Source: Sphingobacterium wenxiniae (lineage in GTDB: Bacteria; Bacteroidota; Bacteroidia; Sphingobacteriales; Sphingobacteriaceae). Taken from it: a DNA stretch of 64,000 nucleotides. Where the stretch lies: the NCBI RefSeq assembly GCF_900116225.1, contig NZ_FOZZ01000013.1, positions 35,184 to 99,183 on the forward strand, read 5' to 3'. The position numbers were made by a program, and so were the translations under genes. Positions 1 to 8,490 of the stretch are shown in pieces (within the stretch, counting starts at the first letter, position 1; every line of letters begins with the position of its first letter). The notes beneath the pieces are model-generated. The model did not search any database. It was not told the DNA's origin and saw only the letters and a program-made list of their open reading frames with translations.

Positions 1-2
1 AT

Positions 3-761
3 ATAGATCTGACGCATCTTCGTGAGCTTCTGGCAAATAATCCCAGAACACTTGTCTCTTTAATGCATGCCAACAACGAGATTGGAAACTTAACAGACAT
101 CAAACAAGTCGGTGAGATTTGCAAAGAGTTTAATGCTGTATTTCATTCGGACACCGTACAGACCATGGGACATTATGTACATGACCTTTCGGACTTGCAT
201 GTAGACTTCATCACCGGAGCAGCACATAAATTTCACGGCCCTAAAGGTGTGGGCTTCATTTATATCAATGGCCGCAACAAGATAAAACCATTGCTATATG
301 GCGGTGCACAGGAACGCAATATGCGTGGTGGAACCGAAAACGTTTATGGTATTGTTGGCTTAGCGAAGGCATTGGAACTGTGCTACCAAGAGATGGAAGA
401 GCATCAGCAACATATCCAAGGTTTGAAAGATTATATGAAGGTTGAACTATCAAAAGCGATTCCAGACGTTTGCTTTAATGGCAATATAGATGCCGACAAT
501 TCATTGTACACGGTATTAAATGTTTCCTTACCTTGTACACATATTGCAGACATGCTTTTATTCAGCTTAGACATCGCTGGTATTTCTGCGTCGGGCGGCA
601 GTGCATGCAGCTCTGGTTCAGAGATCGGAAGCCATGTATTAAAAGCGTTGGACTGCAACCCGACTCGTCCATCCGTCCGCTTCTCTTTCAGCAAATACAA
701 CACGAAAGAAGAAATCGACTTCACGGTAAAAACCGTAAAAGAGCTTTGCGTTGGTGTATAA
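3..761 (+). CDS. Cysteine desulfurase (NifS/IscS family), 5'-truncated by window edge
   Basis: PLP-dependent enzyme that removes sulfur from cysteine as a protein-bound persulfide for Fe-S cluster assembly or tRNA thiolation. The frame is open from base 3, so the start lies outside the window; the ATG at 63 is internal, inside the family motif SLMHANNEIG. Also visible are AAHKFHGPKGVGF, with the PLP-binding lysine in the codon at 228-230, the RGGTENV motif, and GGSACSSGSEIG with the persulfide cysteine at 606-608. About 252 residues are present, against roughly 380-400 for the family, so about the first third is missing. A strong hairpin follows directly. The family is clear; whether it serves Fe-S assembly or tRNA modification cannot be told without the upstream neighbours. 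Confidence 0.93.
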   Translation: MDLTHLRELLANNPRTLVSLMHANNEIGNLTDIKQVGEICKEFNAVFHSDTVQTMGHYVHDLSDLHVDFITGAAHKFHGPKGVGFIYINGRNKIKPLLYGGAQERNMRGGTENVYGIVGLAKALELCYQEMEEHQQHIQGLKDYMKVELSKAIPDVCFNGNIDADNSLYTVLNVSLPCTHIADMLLFSLDIAGISASGGSACSSGSEIGSHVLKALDCNPTRPSVRFSFSKYNTKEEIDFTVKTVKELCVGV

Positions 762-765
762 AAAT

Positions 766-801
766 AAAAAAGATGAGGCACTAAAAAGCCTCATCTTTTT
801 T
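766..801. terminator. Bidirectional rho-independent terminator
   Basis: A-rich arm, GATGAGGC stem, short loop, GCCTCATC and T-run. It sits between the convergent cysteine desulfurase and antiporter genes, and overlaps the last two bases of the antiporter gene's 3' end. Confidence 0.85.
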
Positions 802-1783
802 ATACCCTAAAAACCCACAGTGACACCAAATAAGCCACATACAGTCCTACAAAAGTAATCCCTTCGGTTCTTGAAACCATCTGGTCGGATTTAAATACAG
901 GATAGCACACTATAGCAACCAAAGCTGCCAAAGGCAAATCAAACCATAGAATATCTTTTGAAACGTGGATACCGTTAGGAGTAAATATAGCGGTAACGCC
1001 TAAGATGATAAAAATATTGATAATACTACTCCCTAATAAGTTTCCTATAGCTACATCGCGGTCATTCTTAATTGTAGATACAATAGTCGTGGCCAATTCT
1101 GGTGCAGAAGTGCCTATGGCGATAATGGTCAATCCAATAAGCGCATCACTCATCCCAAAATAACGCGCAATATCCGTTGCGCCTTCTACCAATTTCTCTG
1201 CCCCGTAAATCGTGGCGATGATACCGCAGAACAAAAGCATAAAATTCCAAGTCCATACCTGCACATCTTTCTTTTCCTTTGCAGACACCGTTTCAAATTC
1301 ATCCTGAAACTCACGTTGCACATGTGCAGGCTCACGTTTACTATGCCTAACGATAAGTATAAGGTAGATTATCCCAAGCCCTATCATCAAAGCTCCATCA
1401 CCCCAGCCCAAACTGCCGTCCAAAGACAGCAACAACAGAACAATCGCTGCAAGAATCATGGTATACATTTCAATCTTGATACTTTTTAAATTGAGTATTA
1501 AAGGGCGTATAGCAGCACTTAACCCTAAAATAAAAAGTATATTTACCAAGTTCGTGCCCGCAATATTCCCAACGGCAATATCCCCAGATCCTTCCCCTAT
1601 AGCAGTCAGTCCGACAGCTAATTCAGGTAGACTTGTACCTATAGAAACAACAGTGAGACCTATGACAATTGGTTTAATACGGAGGAGTATCGCTATTTTA
1701 GAAGCTCCTTTCAATAAAATATTTGCTCCAACCGTAATCACGATCAATCCAAATAAAAAAGTCAAAACTGCACTTATGCTCAT
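800..1783 (-). CDS. Calcium/sodium antiporter (CaCA family, YrbG-like)
   Basis: Inner-membrane exchanger expected to move Ca2+ against Na+ or H+. The 327-residue protein has the two-repeat CaCA architecture: about ten hydrophobic segments, with the alpha motifs IGTSLPELAVGL near residue 48 and AIGTSAPELATTI near residue 222, each carrying the conserved acidic residue for ion binding. A hydrophilic loop at about 148-172 separates the two halves. Length and layout match bacterial YrbG-type proteins. It is transcribed divergently from a P-type Ca2+-ATPase across 143 bp, so the two probably serve Ca2+ homeostasis together. Ion specificity is inferred from the family. Confidence 0.9.
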   Translation of the reverse strand: MSISAVLTFLFGLIVITVGANILLKGASKIAILLRIKPIVIGLTVVSIGTSLPELAVGLTAIGEGSGDIAVGNIAGTNLVNILFILGLSAAIRPLILNLKSIKIEMYTMILAAIVLLLLSLDGSLGWGDGALMIGLGIIYLILIVRHSKREPAHVQREFQDEFETVSAKEKKDVQVWTWNFMLLFCGIIATIYGAEKLVEGATDIARYFGMSDALIGLTIIAIGTSAPELATTIVSTIKNDRDVAIGNLLGSSIINIFIILGVTAIFTPNGIHVSKDILWFDLPLAALVAIVCYPVFKSDQMVSRTEGITFVGLYVAYLVSLWVFRV

Positions 1784-1926
1784 ATTAATATGCTCTCAGG
1801 TTGTACTACAAATATCTTATTTTGGAACAAAAAAACACATACAAACCCTTCAAAATGACCATAATCACATTTTCTACTCCAACCTTTTCTTATCTTTAAC
1901 AAACGAAACACACAGAACAGACACAG

Positions 1927-4608
1927 ATGGCGAAACCAACAGAAGCTAAACAAAACGAAACACTTTATCACACAATTCCCCTATCCGAGCTTACGCAAAC
2001 TTTAAAAACCAACCCCACTTCAGGGCTATCGGAAACTGAAGTACAATCGAGACTCTCCACTTATGGCAAAAACCAGCTCAAAGGTGAAACCCGAAAATCC
2101 ATATTCCGCCTATTTATTGCGCAGTTGCAAGATGCACTGATTTATGTATTATTTGCTGCAGTAATTATAACGGTGTTCATGGGTGAATACATCGACGGCA
2201 TTATCATTACAGCTGTGATTCTTATCAATGCGACCTTAGGCGTAGTGCAGGAAGTCAGGGCAGGAAATGCTATAGAAGCATTACGCAAAATGGCCTCTCC
2301 CAGAGCTTTGGTCCGGCGGGATGGTCAAGTAAAGGAAGTCAACTCCGAAGATATTGTTCCGGGTGATATTGTCGTACTGGATGCCGGACGCTACATCCCT
2401 GCCGACCTTCGCCTTGTTGAAGCCGTCAACCTACAAATCGATGAATCCGCACTTACGGGCGAATCCGTTGCTGTGACAAAAGAGGCCGACGCCACATTTA
2501 CCGAAGAATATATTCCGCTTGGTGACCGTACCAACCTGGCGTATATGTCCACCTTGGTCACCTACGGTCGCGGAACAGGCGTCGTAACCGGAACGGGATT
2601 GCAAACTGAGGTCGGCAAAATTGCAAATATCCTCAGTCAGGACGATGAAACAAAAACACCTTTAGAAATCAGGCTGAATCAATTGGGCAAGACACTGGGA
2701 AAAGCTGCGTTGGCAATCTGTGTACTGATCTTCGTTATTTCCTTCTTTCAGGGCAGGGATTTGGCGGAGATGTTCCTGACTTCCGTTTCCTTAGCCGTTG
2801 CAGCTATTCCTGAAGGGTTAGCTGCCATTGTAGCGGTCGTCCTTTCCATCGGTGTCACGAAAATGGCCAAGCAAAATGCCATTATCAAACGTCTTCCTGC
2901 TGTCGAAACACTGGGTTCGGTCAATATCGTGTGTTCCGATAAAACAGGGACTTTGACACAGAACAAAATGACTGTGCAGGAGTTTTTCAACTTCACGGAC
3001 AAGCACAAAAAAGTGTCTGAATCTACCGACTTATCAGTTGATGGAATATTGTTATCTGAAGCGATGGTCTTGTCTTCAGATGCTACGCTGGAGAATGACG
3101 AAGGCACAGGCGACCCTACTGAAATCGCCCTGCTGCAATTAGCCGACGATTTAAAAATAGACCGCAAAACATTGCTTGCAGAAGCGCCGAGAATAGATGA
3201 ACGGGCATTTGATTCCGACAGAAAAATGATGTCCACTTTTCATCAACAGAATGGACAATATGTCGTTTATACCAAAGGTGCTATTGACCGTTTGATTTTG
3301 AAGTGCAAATATGTTCTGGAGGATGGAGAAATCATTCCAATGACCGAAACCCACAAGAAACTGATTTCGGACGCTGCAGACACCATGTCAAACAAAGCCT
3401 TGCGAACGTTGGCTGCAGCCTACAAACCGATGGATAAACAGATACCAGCTGAACACTTCGAAAAGGATTTGGTAATGATTGGAGTTGTCGGTATGATTGA
3501 TCCACCTCGTGAGGAAGTGAAAGATGCGATCTCAATCGCTAAAGAGGCTGGCATTACTACGGTTATGATTACTGGCGATCATAAGAATACTGCACTTGCC
3601 ATTGCCAAGGAATTAGGTATTGCATCTGACTTGTCCGAAGCGACAAGCGGAGCAGCCATCAACCACATGACACAAGCAGAACTAGAATCCCACATTCAGG
3701 AGTACAAGGTATTTGCGCGGGTTTCTCCAGAGCACAAAGTCAACATTGTCAAAGCTTTCAAATCAAAAGGCAATATCGTGTCCATGACCGGCGACGGCGT
3801 AAACGATGCGCCCTCTCTCAATGCTGCTGACATCGGTGTAGCAATGGGGATTGAAGGTACAGATGTTGCCAAAAATGCATCAGATATGATTTTAGCAGAT
3901 GATAATTTTTCAACTATTATCAGTGCCATCGAGCAAGGAAGAAACATTTATAACAACATTAAAAAATCAGTCATTTTTCTATTAGCTTGTAACGTCGGCG
4001 AGGTAATTACTATGTTAATCGCCATTATCGCTGGCTTACCTGTCCCACTGATTGCAACTCAGCTGCTCTGGATAAATCTAGTGACCGATACCTTACCTGC
4101 TGTAGCTTTGGGAATGGATCCTGGAAACCCGGATGTGATGAAAGAAAAACCACGCACAACAAACGAGAATTTCTTTTCTCACGGTGCAGGCAAGCGGGTT
4201 ATTCTTGCAGGCACCTTCATTGGTATATTGACCATAGTTGCATTTGCCGCAGGGTATTATATACACGGCTATAGTCCTTTTGCCAATACTATTCCCGAAG
4301 AAGTTCATGAATATGCACGCACTTTGGCTTTTTTGACCATCATCGCCTGTCAGCTACTCTATTCATTCAGTTTCCGACATGAATACAAATCTATATTTAA
4401 GATTGGCTTTTTTTCAAATGTATACCTTTTCGGAGCAGTTCTTATAGGATTCGGATTACAATTTTTGGTTCTTTATATTCCGTTCATGGCAGAGGCTTTC
4501 AAATTACAAGCGCTGGGGGTGAAAGAATGGGGACTCGTTATGAGCCTAAGCCTGTCATTATTATTGGGAGATGAAATAATAAAACTCGTTATAAGGCGTG
4601 GTAAATAA
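1927..4608 (+). CDS. Calcium-translocating P-type ATPase (PMCA/SERCA-like, P2)
   Basis: ATP-driven cation exporter in the inner membrane, 893 residues. Domains in order: cation-ATPase N-terminal domain (about 10-85), actuator domain with LTGES, TM4 with PEGLAAIVAVVLSIG (the PEGL Ca2+-site signature), phosphorylation site DKTGTL with Asp338, nucleotide-binding domain, hinge TGDGVNDAPSL, and a C-terminal membrane domain whose NLVTDTLPA motif supplies further ion ligands. These residues fit the P2A/P2B Ca2+ pumps rather than Na/K or heavy-metal pumps. The ATG at 1927 gives a normal N-terminus. It is divergent from the CaCA antiporter, and a bidirectional terminator follows. A Mn2+ or mixed Ca/Mn substrate is possible. 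Confidence 0.92.
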   Translation: MAKPTEAKQNETLYHTIPLSELTQTLKTNPTSGLSETEVQSRLSTYGKNQLKGETRKSIFRLFIAQLQDALIYVLFAAVIITVFMGEYIDGIIITAVILINATLGVVQEVRAGNAIEALRKMASPRALVRRDGQVKEVNSEDIVPGDIVVLDAGRYIPADLRLVEAVNLQIDESALTGESVAVTKEADATFTEEYIPLGDRTNLAYMSTLVTYGRGTGVVTGTGLQTEVGKIANILSQDDETKTPLEIRLNQLGKTLGKAALAICVLIFVISFFQGRDLAEMFLTSVSLAVAAIPEGLAAIVAVVLSIGVTKMAKQNAIIKRLPAVETLGSVNIVCSDKTGTLTQNKMTVQEFFNFTDKHKKVSESTDLSVDGILLSEAMVLSSDATLENDEGTGDPTEIALLQLADDLKIDRKTLLAEAPRIDERAFDSDRKMMSTFHQQNGQYVVYTKGAIDRLILKCKYVLEDGEIIPMTETHKKLISDAADTMSNKALRTLAAAYKPMDKQIPAEHFEKDLVMIGVVGMIDPPREEVKDAISIAKEAGITTVMITGDHKNTALAIAKELGIASDLSEATSGAAINHMTQAELESHIQEYKVFARVSPEHKVNIVKAFKSKGNIVSMTGDGVNDAPSLNAADIGVAMGIEGTDVAKNASDMILADDNFSTIISAIEQGRNIYNNIKKSVIFLLACNVGEVITMLIAIIAGLPVPLIATQLLWINLVTDTLPAVALGMDPGNPDVMKEKPRTTNENFFSHGAGKRVILAGTFIGILTIVAFAAGYYIHGYSPFANTIPEEVHEYARTLAFLTIIACQLLYSFSFRHEYKSIFKIGFFSNVYLFGAVLIGFGLQFLVLYIPFMAEAFKLQALGVKEWGLVMSLSLSLLLGDEIIKLVIRRGK

Positions 4609-4610
4609 TT

Positions 4611-4657
4611 GTTTTTTGTTTGCGCTGTTCTTTCAATAGGCAGCGCAAACAAATTTT
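4611..4657. terminator. Bidirectional rho-independent terminator
   Basis: 11-bp perfect stem (TGTTTGCGCTG at 4617-4627 and its complement at 4641-4651) with A/T-rich flanks on both sides, between the convergent ATPase and lipoprotein genes. Confidence 0.8.
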
Positions 4658-5072
4658 ATTGCAGCAATTTCAGAACATAACGTTCTGCTAGATTTCCTTT
4701 GATTTCGCTACCGGATAAATCTAACTGGCGTAATTGTCCCTGTTCTACTTTATAGCGATAGTCTATCCCCTCCAAGCCTAGTTCGTCTTCTTCCAAAGAC
4801 CATTTCCCCTGCTTAGAGAAGGCATCTATATCTTTCCCAACATACACATATTCAAGCTTATATTGATTATCGGGTTCTAAGGTCAGAACTGTGGCTATTG
4901 CTTCGCAATCTGCACAAGGCAGGTCCCCTTTATATACACCCAACAGCTTGTTTTCTGTTATCTTTCCAAATTTACTCCCGTCCGTACTTGCATTTTGACG
5001 TGTATTCACACAGCCCAACACTATCCCGAGCATTACCAAAATTCCACTAAAATATCCAACTAATCGCATCAC
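4656..5072 (-). CDS. NlpE N-terminal domain-containing lipoprotein
   Basis: A 138-residue envelope lipoprotein. It has a hydrophobic signal ending in the lipobox VLGC (Cys21), then the NlpE core starting GVYKGDLPCADCEA with the CxxC pair at Cys53 and Cys56. The remainder reads as the small beta-barrel of this family (copper-resistance/surface-sensing NlpE). The length fits the single-domain forms common in Bacteroidota, without the C-terminal OB domain of E. coli NlpE. It is convergent with the Ca2+-ATPase. Its role as an envelope-stress or metal-related protein is taken from the family and is not shown here. Confidence 0.82.
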   Translation of the reverse strand: MMRLVGYFSGILVMLGIVLGCVNTRQNASTDGSKFGKITENKLLGVYKGDLPCADCEAIATVLTLEPDNQYKLEYVYVGKDIDAFSKQGKWSLEEDELGLEGIDYRYKVEQGQLRQLDLSGSEIKGNLAERYVLKLLQ

Positions 5073-5136
5073 ATATTCAATATGGCTATCCTGTGCAAAA
5101 AGAATACCATAAATCGCTGGTTAACATTTCTTAGCA

Positions 5137-5472
5137 TTAATCGTCCCAATCATCCTCATCTTCACCCAAAGCTTGTTTATATGCAGACTGCAATTCACCA
5201 TAAGCGTGCCTGTTTCTCATGCGTTGTGCTACATCCATGCCTTTTTCATAAATCCGGAGAGCCTGCTCTGTTTCCCTCTGTCCTTCCAGAAATTTCGCAA
5301 AATGATAATAAGTACCTACATAGTCCTCATGTTGCGTTATCAAATCAAGAAAACCTTCCCTTGTTTTATCTGTATCCCCCATTTTTCTGTATTCCATAGT
5401 CAATGCATATTTCAAAAACGGATCGTTTGGGCTATCTTTTAAAAATTGCAACAGTTCTTCAATTCTATTCAT
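5137..5472 (-). CDS. Small tetratricopeptide-repeat protein
   Basis: A 111-residue soluble protein without a signal peptide. Two to three TPR-like helical pairs are readable: DPFLKYALTMEYRKMGDTDKT near residue 17 and TYYHFAKFLEGQRETEQAL near residue 54. The C-terminus is very acidic (GEDEDDWDD). Such short TPR proteins act as protein-interaction scaffolds, and no specific partner can be named. It lies 64 bp upstream (in gene direction) of the NlpE-like gene and may be co-transcribed with it. Confidence 0.75.
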   Translation of the reverse strand: MNRIEELLQFLKDSPNDPFLKYALTMEYRKMGDTDKTREGFLDLITQHEDYVGTYYHFAKFLEGQRETEQALRIYEKGMDVAQRMRNRHAYGELQSAYKQALGEDEDDWDD

Positions 5473-5975
5473 GCTTCTGTAATTGTGCTGACTGCAAAAG
5501 TACTAAGAAATTAGTATCATTTTGAGGGAATAGGCGTGTACAGGGTAAATGCATCATAAATTGTTTTTTAATGGGTTTGTGTTGAGAGAAAACGGAGGAT
5601 TCTATTAGACAGTTTTTTATGTTGCCCAGATCCCGAAGGCTTTCGCTTTGGCGTCAAGAGTAAGTGTACCTGCATCATTATCCTCTCCCCAGCCCTCTCC
5701 CTCGTCAGAGCCGAGGCACAGCAAAGGAGAGGGAGAGTATAGTTTGCTACCTGATCGACAACCATATTTTTAATTTGCTACACAAAAATTACTATGCTTG
5801 CATAGAAAATGACATTTACTTGACGCTCCATAGCGTATTATCGCTGCGTATAGCTTGGATTTACTTCAAAAAAACAATAGGTTTGTGAGAGACAGATAGA
5901 CATAACAAACGTATAGGGAACATACAGCACAAGTACCCCTATACACATTTATCACCTTTATAAAAACGATGTATT
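5473..5975. other. Gene-poor 500-bp intergenic stretch
   Basis: No convincing gene was found. It separates a minus-strand TPR gene from plus-strand etfB, so promoters for both should be here, but no clear TAnnTTTG box was found. The middle (5680-5740) holds a purine/pyrimidine-biased inverted repeat: CTCTCCCTC at 5695-5703 faces GAGGGAGAG at 5729-5737, with a nested CCTCG/CGAGG pair. Short open frames here lack family features and look like chance. Confidence 0.6.
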
Positions 5976-6716
5976 ATGATGAAAATATTAGTTTGTATCA
6001 GTCAGGTGCCAGACACCACATCCAAAATAACCTTCACGGACAACAACACAGCTTTTAACACGGCTGGCATACAGTTTATCATCAATCCTTACGATGAGAT
6101 TGCCTTATCAAAAGCCGTAGAACTGGCAGAAGGCGGCCAGGGCAATGTTACCGTTATTCACGTAGGGGAAGCTGCTTCCGATGCAACGATCCGTAAGGCA
6201 TTGGCGATCGGTGCGTATGAGGCTGTCCGTGTGGACGCTGTTCCACGTGATGCTTGGTTTGTTGCCAACCAGATTGCGAACTACGCGAAAGAACAGTCCT
6301 TTGACCTCATCTTGACAGGCCGTGAGTCTATTGATTATAATGGAGTGCAGGTTGGCAGTTATATAGCTGAACTACTAGGGATCCCATCAATAGCTATCGC
6401 AAAGAAAATTGAAATAAACGGCACTGAAGCCACCATCGACCGTGAAATAGAAGGGGGCAAAGAAGTACTAAGCGTATCCTTACCTATCGTCATAGGAGCT
6501 GCAGAGGGCGTAGCTGAGCCTAAAATCCCAAACATGCGAGGCATTATGGGAGCTAGAAGCAAACCGCTCCAAGTTATCTCTCCTATAGATGTTCCTGTCC
6601 TCTCGACAATTAAGCAATACGAATCGCCTGCACCTCGTGGTGCTGTAAAGTTGATAGAGCCAGACAATGTTGCTCAATTAGTCGAACTGTTGCATAGTGA
6701 AGCCAAAGTTATTTAA
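5976..6716 (+). CDS. etfB: Electron transfer flavoprotein subunit beta
   Basis: Beta subunit of the FAD/AMP-containing heterodimer that takes electrons from acyl-CoA dehydrogenases and passes them to the quinone pool. The 246-residue protein starts with MKILVCISQVPDT, which is typical of EtfB, and carries the AMP-binding-region pattern DLILTGRESIDYNGVQVG near residue 109 and VIGAAEGVAEPKIPNMRGIM near 172. Two adjacent ATGs (5976 and 5979) are possible starts. Its stop is 17 bases before etfA, so the two form an operon. No dehydrogenase gene is next to it; partners must lie elsewhere. Confidence 0.93.
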   Translation: MMKILVCISQVPDTTSKITFTDNNTAFNTAGIQFIINPYDEIALSKAVELAEGGQGNVTVIHVGEAASDATIRKALAIGAYEAVRVDAVPRDAWFVANQIANYAKEQSFDLILTGRESIDYNGVQVGSYIAELLGIPSIAIAKKIEINGTEATIDREIEGGKEVLSVSLPIVIGAAEGVAEPKIPNMRGIMGARSKPLQVISPIDVPVLSTIKQYESPAPRGAVKLIEPDNVAQLVELLHSEAKVI

Positions 6717-6733
6717 TCCCTAAAAAGAATCTT

Positions 6734-7705
6734 ATGTCAATTTTAGTATATATCGAAAACATAGAAGGAGCATTTAAGAAATCAGCTTTTGAAGCCATTT
6801 CCTATGCCAAAGCCATTGGTGAGTTGACACAGCAGGAAGTTCAGGCACTTAGCATTGGTCAAGTTGATGAAACAGAGCTGAACAAAGTAGGCAAATATGG
6901 TGTAGGTAAAGTTATTCGTGTAAATACGGATAAGCTGAGCCAATTCCAGAATCAGGCTTATGCAGCTGTTATCGCCGATGTTGCAAGGCAAGTCGGAGCA
7001 ACAAGCATTATCTTGAGCAACTCGTTCAGCGGAAAAGGCCTAGCTCCTCGCGTGGCTGCCAAACTGGAAGCTGCATTGATTGATGGGGCATTGGAACTTC
7101 CTACTATTTCCGGGAGCTCCTGGGAATTCAGGAAATCGGTCTTTTCCAGCAAGGCGATCGCTACGGTAGAAACCTCGGCAGCGACGAAAGTCATTACGCT
7201 GAACCCAAATACTTTTGAAGCCAAAGAGGCCGACACGCCTATTAGCGTGGAAGACTTCCAACCATCGGTACAGGATAAAGATTTCTCTATCATCATTAAA
7301 GACATAGTACGTGCGACAGATAAAGTAGCACTACCCGAAGCCAGCATCGTAGTGTCTGCCGGCCGGGGCATGAAAGGCCCAGAAAACTGGGGCATGATCG
7401 AAGAGCTTGCCGAAATATTGGGTGCTGCTACGGCTTGCTCGAAACCAGTTTCGGATGCCGGATGGCGCCCACACGCAGAGCACGTAGGGCAAACAGGCTT
7501 AGCCGTTAGCCCAAATCTTTATATAGCTATTGGTATTTCAGGGGCTATCCAACACCTTGCAGGCGTTAGTTCTTCAAAAACGATTGTGGTGATTAATAAA
7601 GATCCAGAAGCACCATTTTTCAAGGTGGCCGATTATGGTATCGTGGGTGATGCTTTCGATGTCGTTCCAAGGCTTATCGAGGCTTTAAAACTAAAGAAGG
7701 GATAG
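6734..7705 (+). CDS. etfA: Electron transfer flavoprotein subunit alpha
   Basis: Alpha subunit of ETF, which binds the redox FAD. The 323-residue protein has the N-terminal ETF domain (about 1-180) and the C-terminal FAD-binding domain from about 200 on. The latter shows [12 protein letters not shown], the SKPVSDAGW segment, [14 protein letters not shown] and [11 protein letters not shown], which line the FAD site. It is the second gene of the etfBA operon, followed by a palindrome at 7711-7742 and a strong terminator at 7759. The pair probably supports beta-oxidation and branched-chain amino-acid breakdown; that pathway link is inferred. Confidence 0.94.
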   Translation: MSILVYIENIEGAFKKSAFEAISYAKAIGELTQQEVQALSIGQVDETELNKVGKYGVGKVIRVNTDKLSQFQNQAYAAVIADVARQVGATSIILSNSFSGKGLAPRVAAKLEAALIDGALELPTISGSSWEFRKSVFSSKAIATVETSAATKVITLNPNTFEAKEADTPISVEDFQPSVQDKDFSIIIKDIVRATDKVALPEASIVVSAGRGMKGPENWGMIEELAEILGAATACSKPVSDAGWRPHAEHVGQTGLAVSPNLYIAIGISGAIQHLAGVSSSKTIVVINKDPEAPFFKVADYGIVGDAFDVVPRLIEALKLKKG

Positions 7706-7758
7706 CTTTCCTGTAGAGGTACACGATCTTACATCTCTACAGAAAAAGACAAACAAGC

Positions 7759-7797
7759 GGCCAGACGAGCAAAATTTCGTCTGGCCATTTTTATTTT
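7759..7797 (+). terminator. Rho-independent terminator of etfBA
   Basis: Perfect 10-bp stem GGCCAGACGA/TCGTCTGGCC (7759-7768 and 7777-7786) followed by a T-rich tail. A second, weaker 8-bp palindrome (CTGTAGAG/CTCTACAG, 7711-7742) lies just upstream without a T-run. Confidence 0.9.
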
Positions 7798-7836
7798 ATT
7801 TCGAATATTTACATCTTTGTAGAACCGTGGGGATAA

Positions 7837-8466
7837 ATGATGAAGAAAATCAAATTAGATATCGTAGGGCTATCGTATAGTCAAACACAGTCCGGAGCCT
7901 ATGCTTTGGTGTTGGGTGAAGTGAGTGGAAACCGCCGGCTTCCCATCATCATCGGGGGGTTCGAAGCGCAAGCGATCGCTGTGCAAATAGAGAACATGCA
8001 CCCCAGCAGGCCTTTGACCCACGATCTCTTTAAAACATTTTCTGATCATTTTGATATTCGTTTGGATGAGGTACTCATCTATAATCTGATAGATGGAATC
8101 TTCTTTGCTAAAATATTCTGCTCTGATGGCAAAAAAAACATAGAGATAGATTCCAGAACATCCGATGCCGTAGCTTTGGCCGTCCGCTTCGGCACACCCA
8201 TCTATACATACGATTTCATTATGGATGCAGCCGGTATTATCATAGAGAGCAATGATTTTGCCTTCTTAGAGAATATGGACAACATCCCACCAAAGGAAAA
8301 CACACTTCATAAAGAACCTGTAGTTCCAAAAAAGGATAAGCCACAGTCGCCCTATTCTAACTTCTCGGATGAGCAATTAGAAACTAATCTTAAAAAAGCC
8401 ATAGAGGCCGAACAATATGAAACTGCAGCCAAAATCAGGGACGAAATAGAGCGCAGAAAATCTTAA
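7837..8466 (+). CDS. Bifunctional nuclease (BFN/DUF151) domain protein with C-terminal UVR motif
   Basis: A 209-residue cytoplasmic protein. Residues about 3-135 match the BFN/DUF151 family (motifs LPIIIGGFEAQAIA, RPLTHDL and DSRTSDAVALAVR), which was described as having both DNase and RNase activity in plants and some bacteria. A charged linker follows, then a UvrB/UvrC-type helical hairpin (about 170-208: LETNLKKAIEAEQYETAAKI). BFN plus UVR is a known Bacteroidota arrangement. Starts at 7837 or 7840 are equally possible. It precedes the nucleoside permease by 24 bases, suggesting co-transcription. The enzymatic activity is inferred from the family. Confidence 0.85.
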   Translation: MMKKIKLDIVGLSYSQTQSGAYALVLGEVSGNRRLPIIIGGFEAQAIAVQIENMHPSRPLTHDLFKTFSDHFDIRLDEVLIYNLIDGIFFAKIFCSDGKKNIEIDSRTSDAVALAVRFGTPIYTYDFIMDAAGIIIESNDFAFLENMDNIPPKENTLHKEPVVPKKDKPQSPYSNFSDEQLETNLKKAIEAEQYETAAKIRDEIERRKS

Positions 8467-8490
8467 TCTTACTATTTAAGCATTTAATAT

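Noticed and set aside
2748..3236. Long minus-strand open frame inside the Ca2+-ATPase gene
   Set aside because: Antisense shadow of a clearly conserved P-type ATPase; no family features.
6958..7395. 145-residue minus-strand open frame inside etfA
   Set aside because: Shadow of etfA, whose FAD-binding motifs are continuous on the plus strand.
7711..7742. Palindrome CTGTAGAG/CTCTACAG after etfA as a regulatory operator
   Set aside because: It lies behind the operon with a terminator next to it; most likely part of the 3' end, with no partner copy seen elsewhere in the window.
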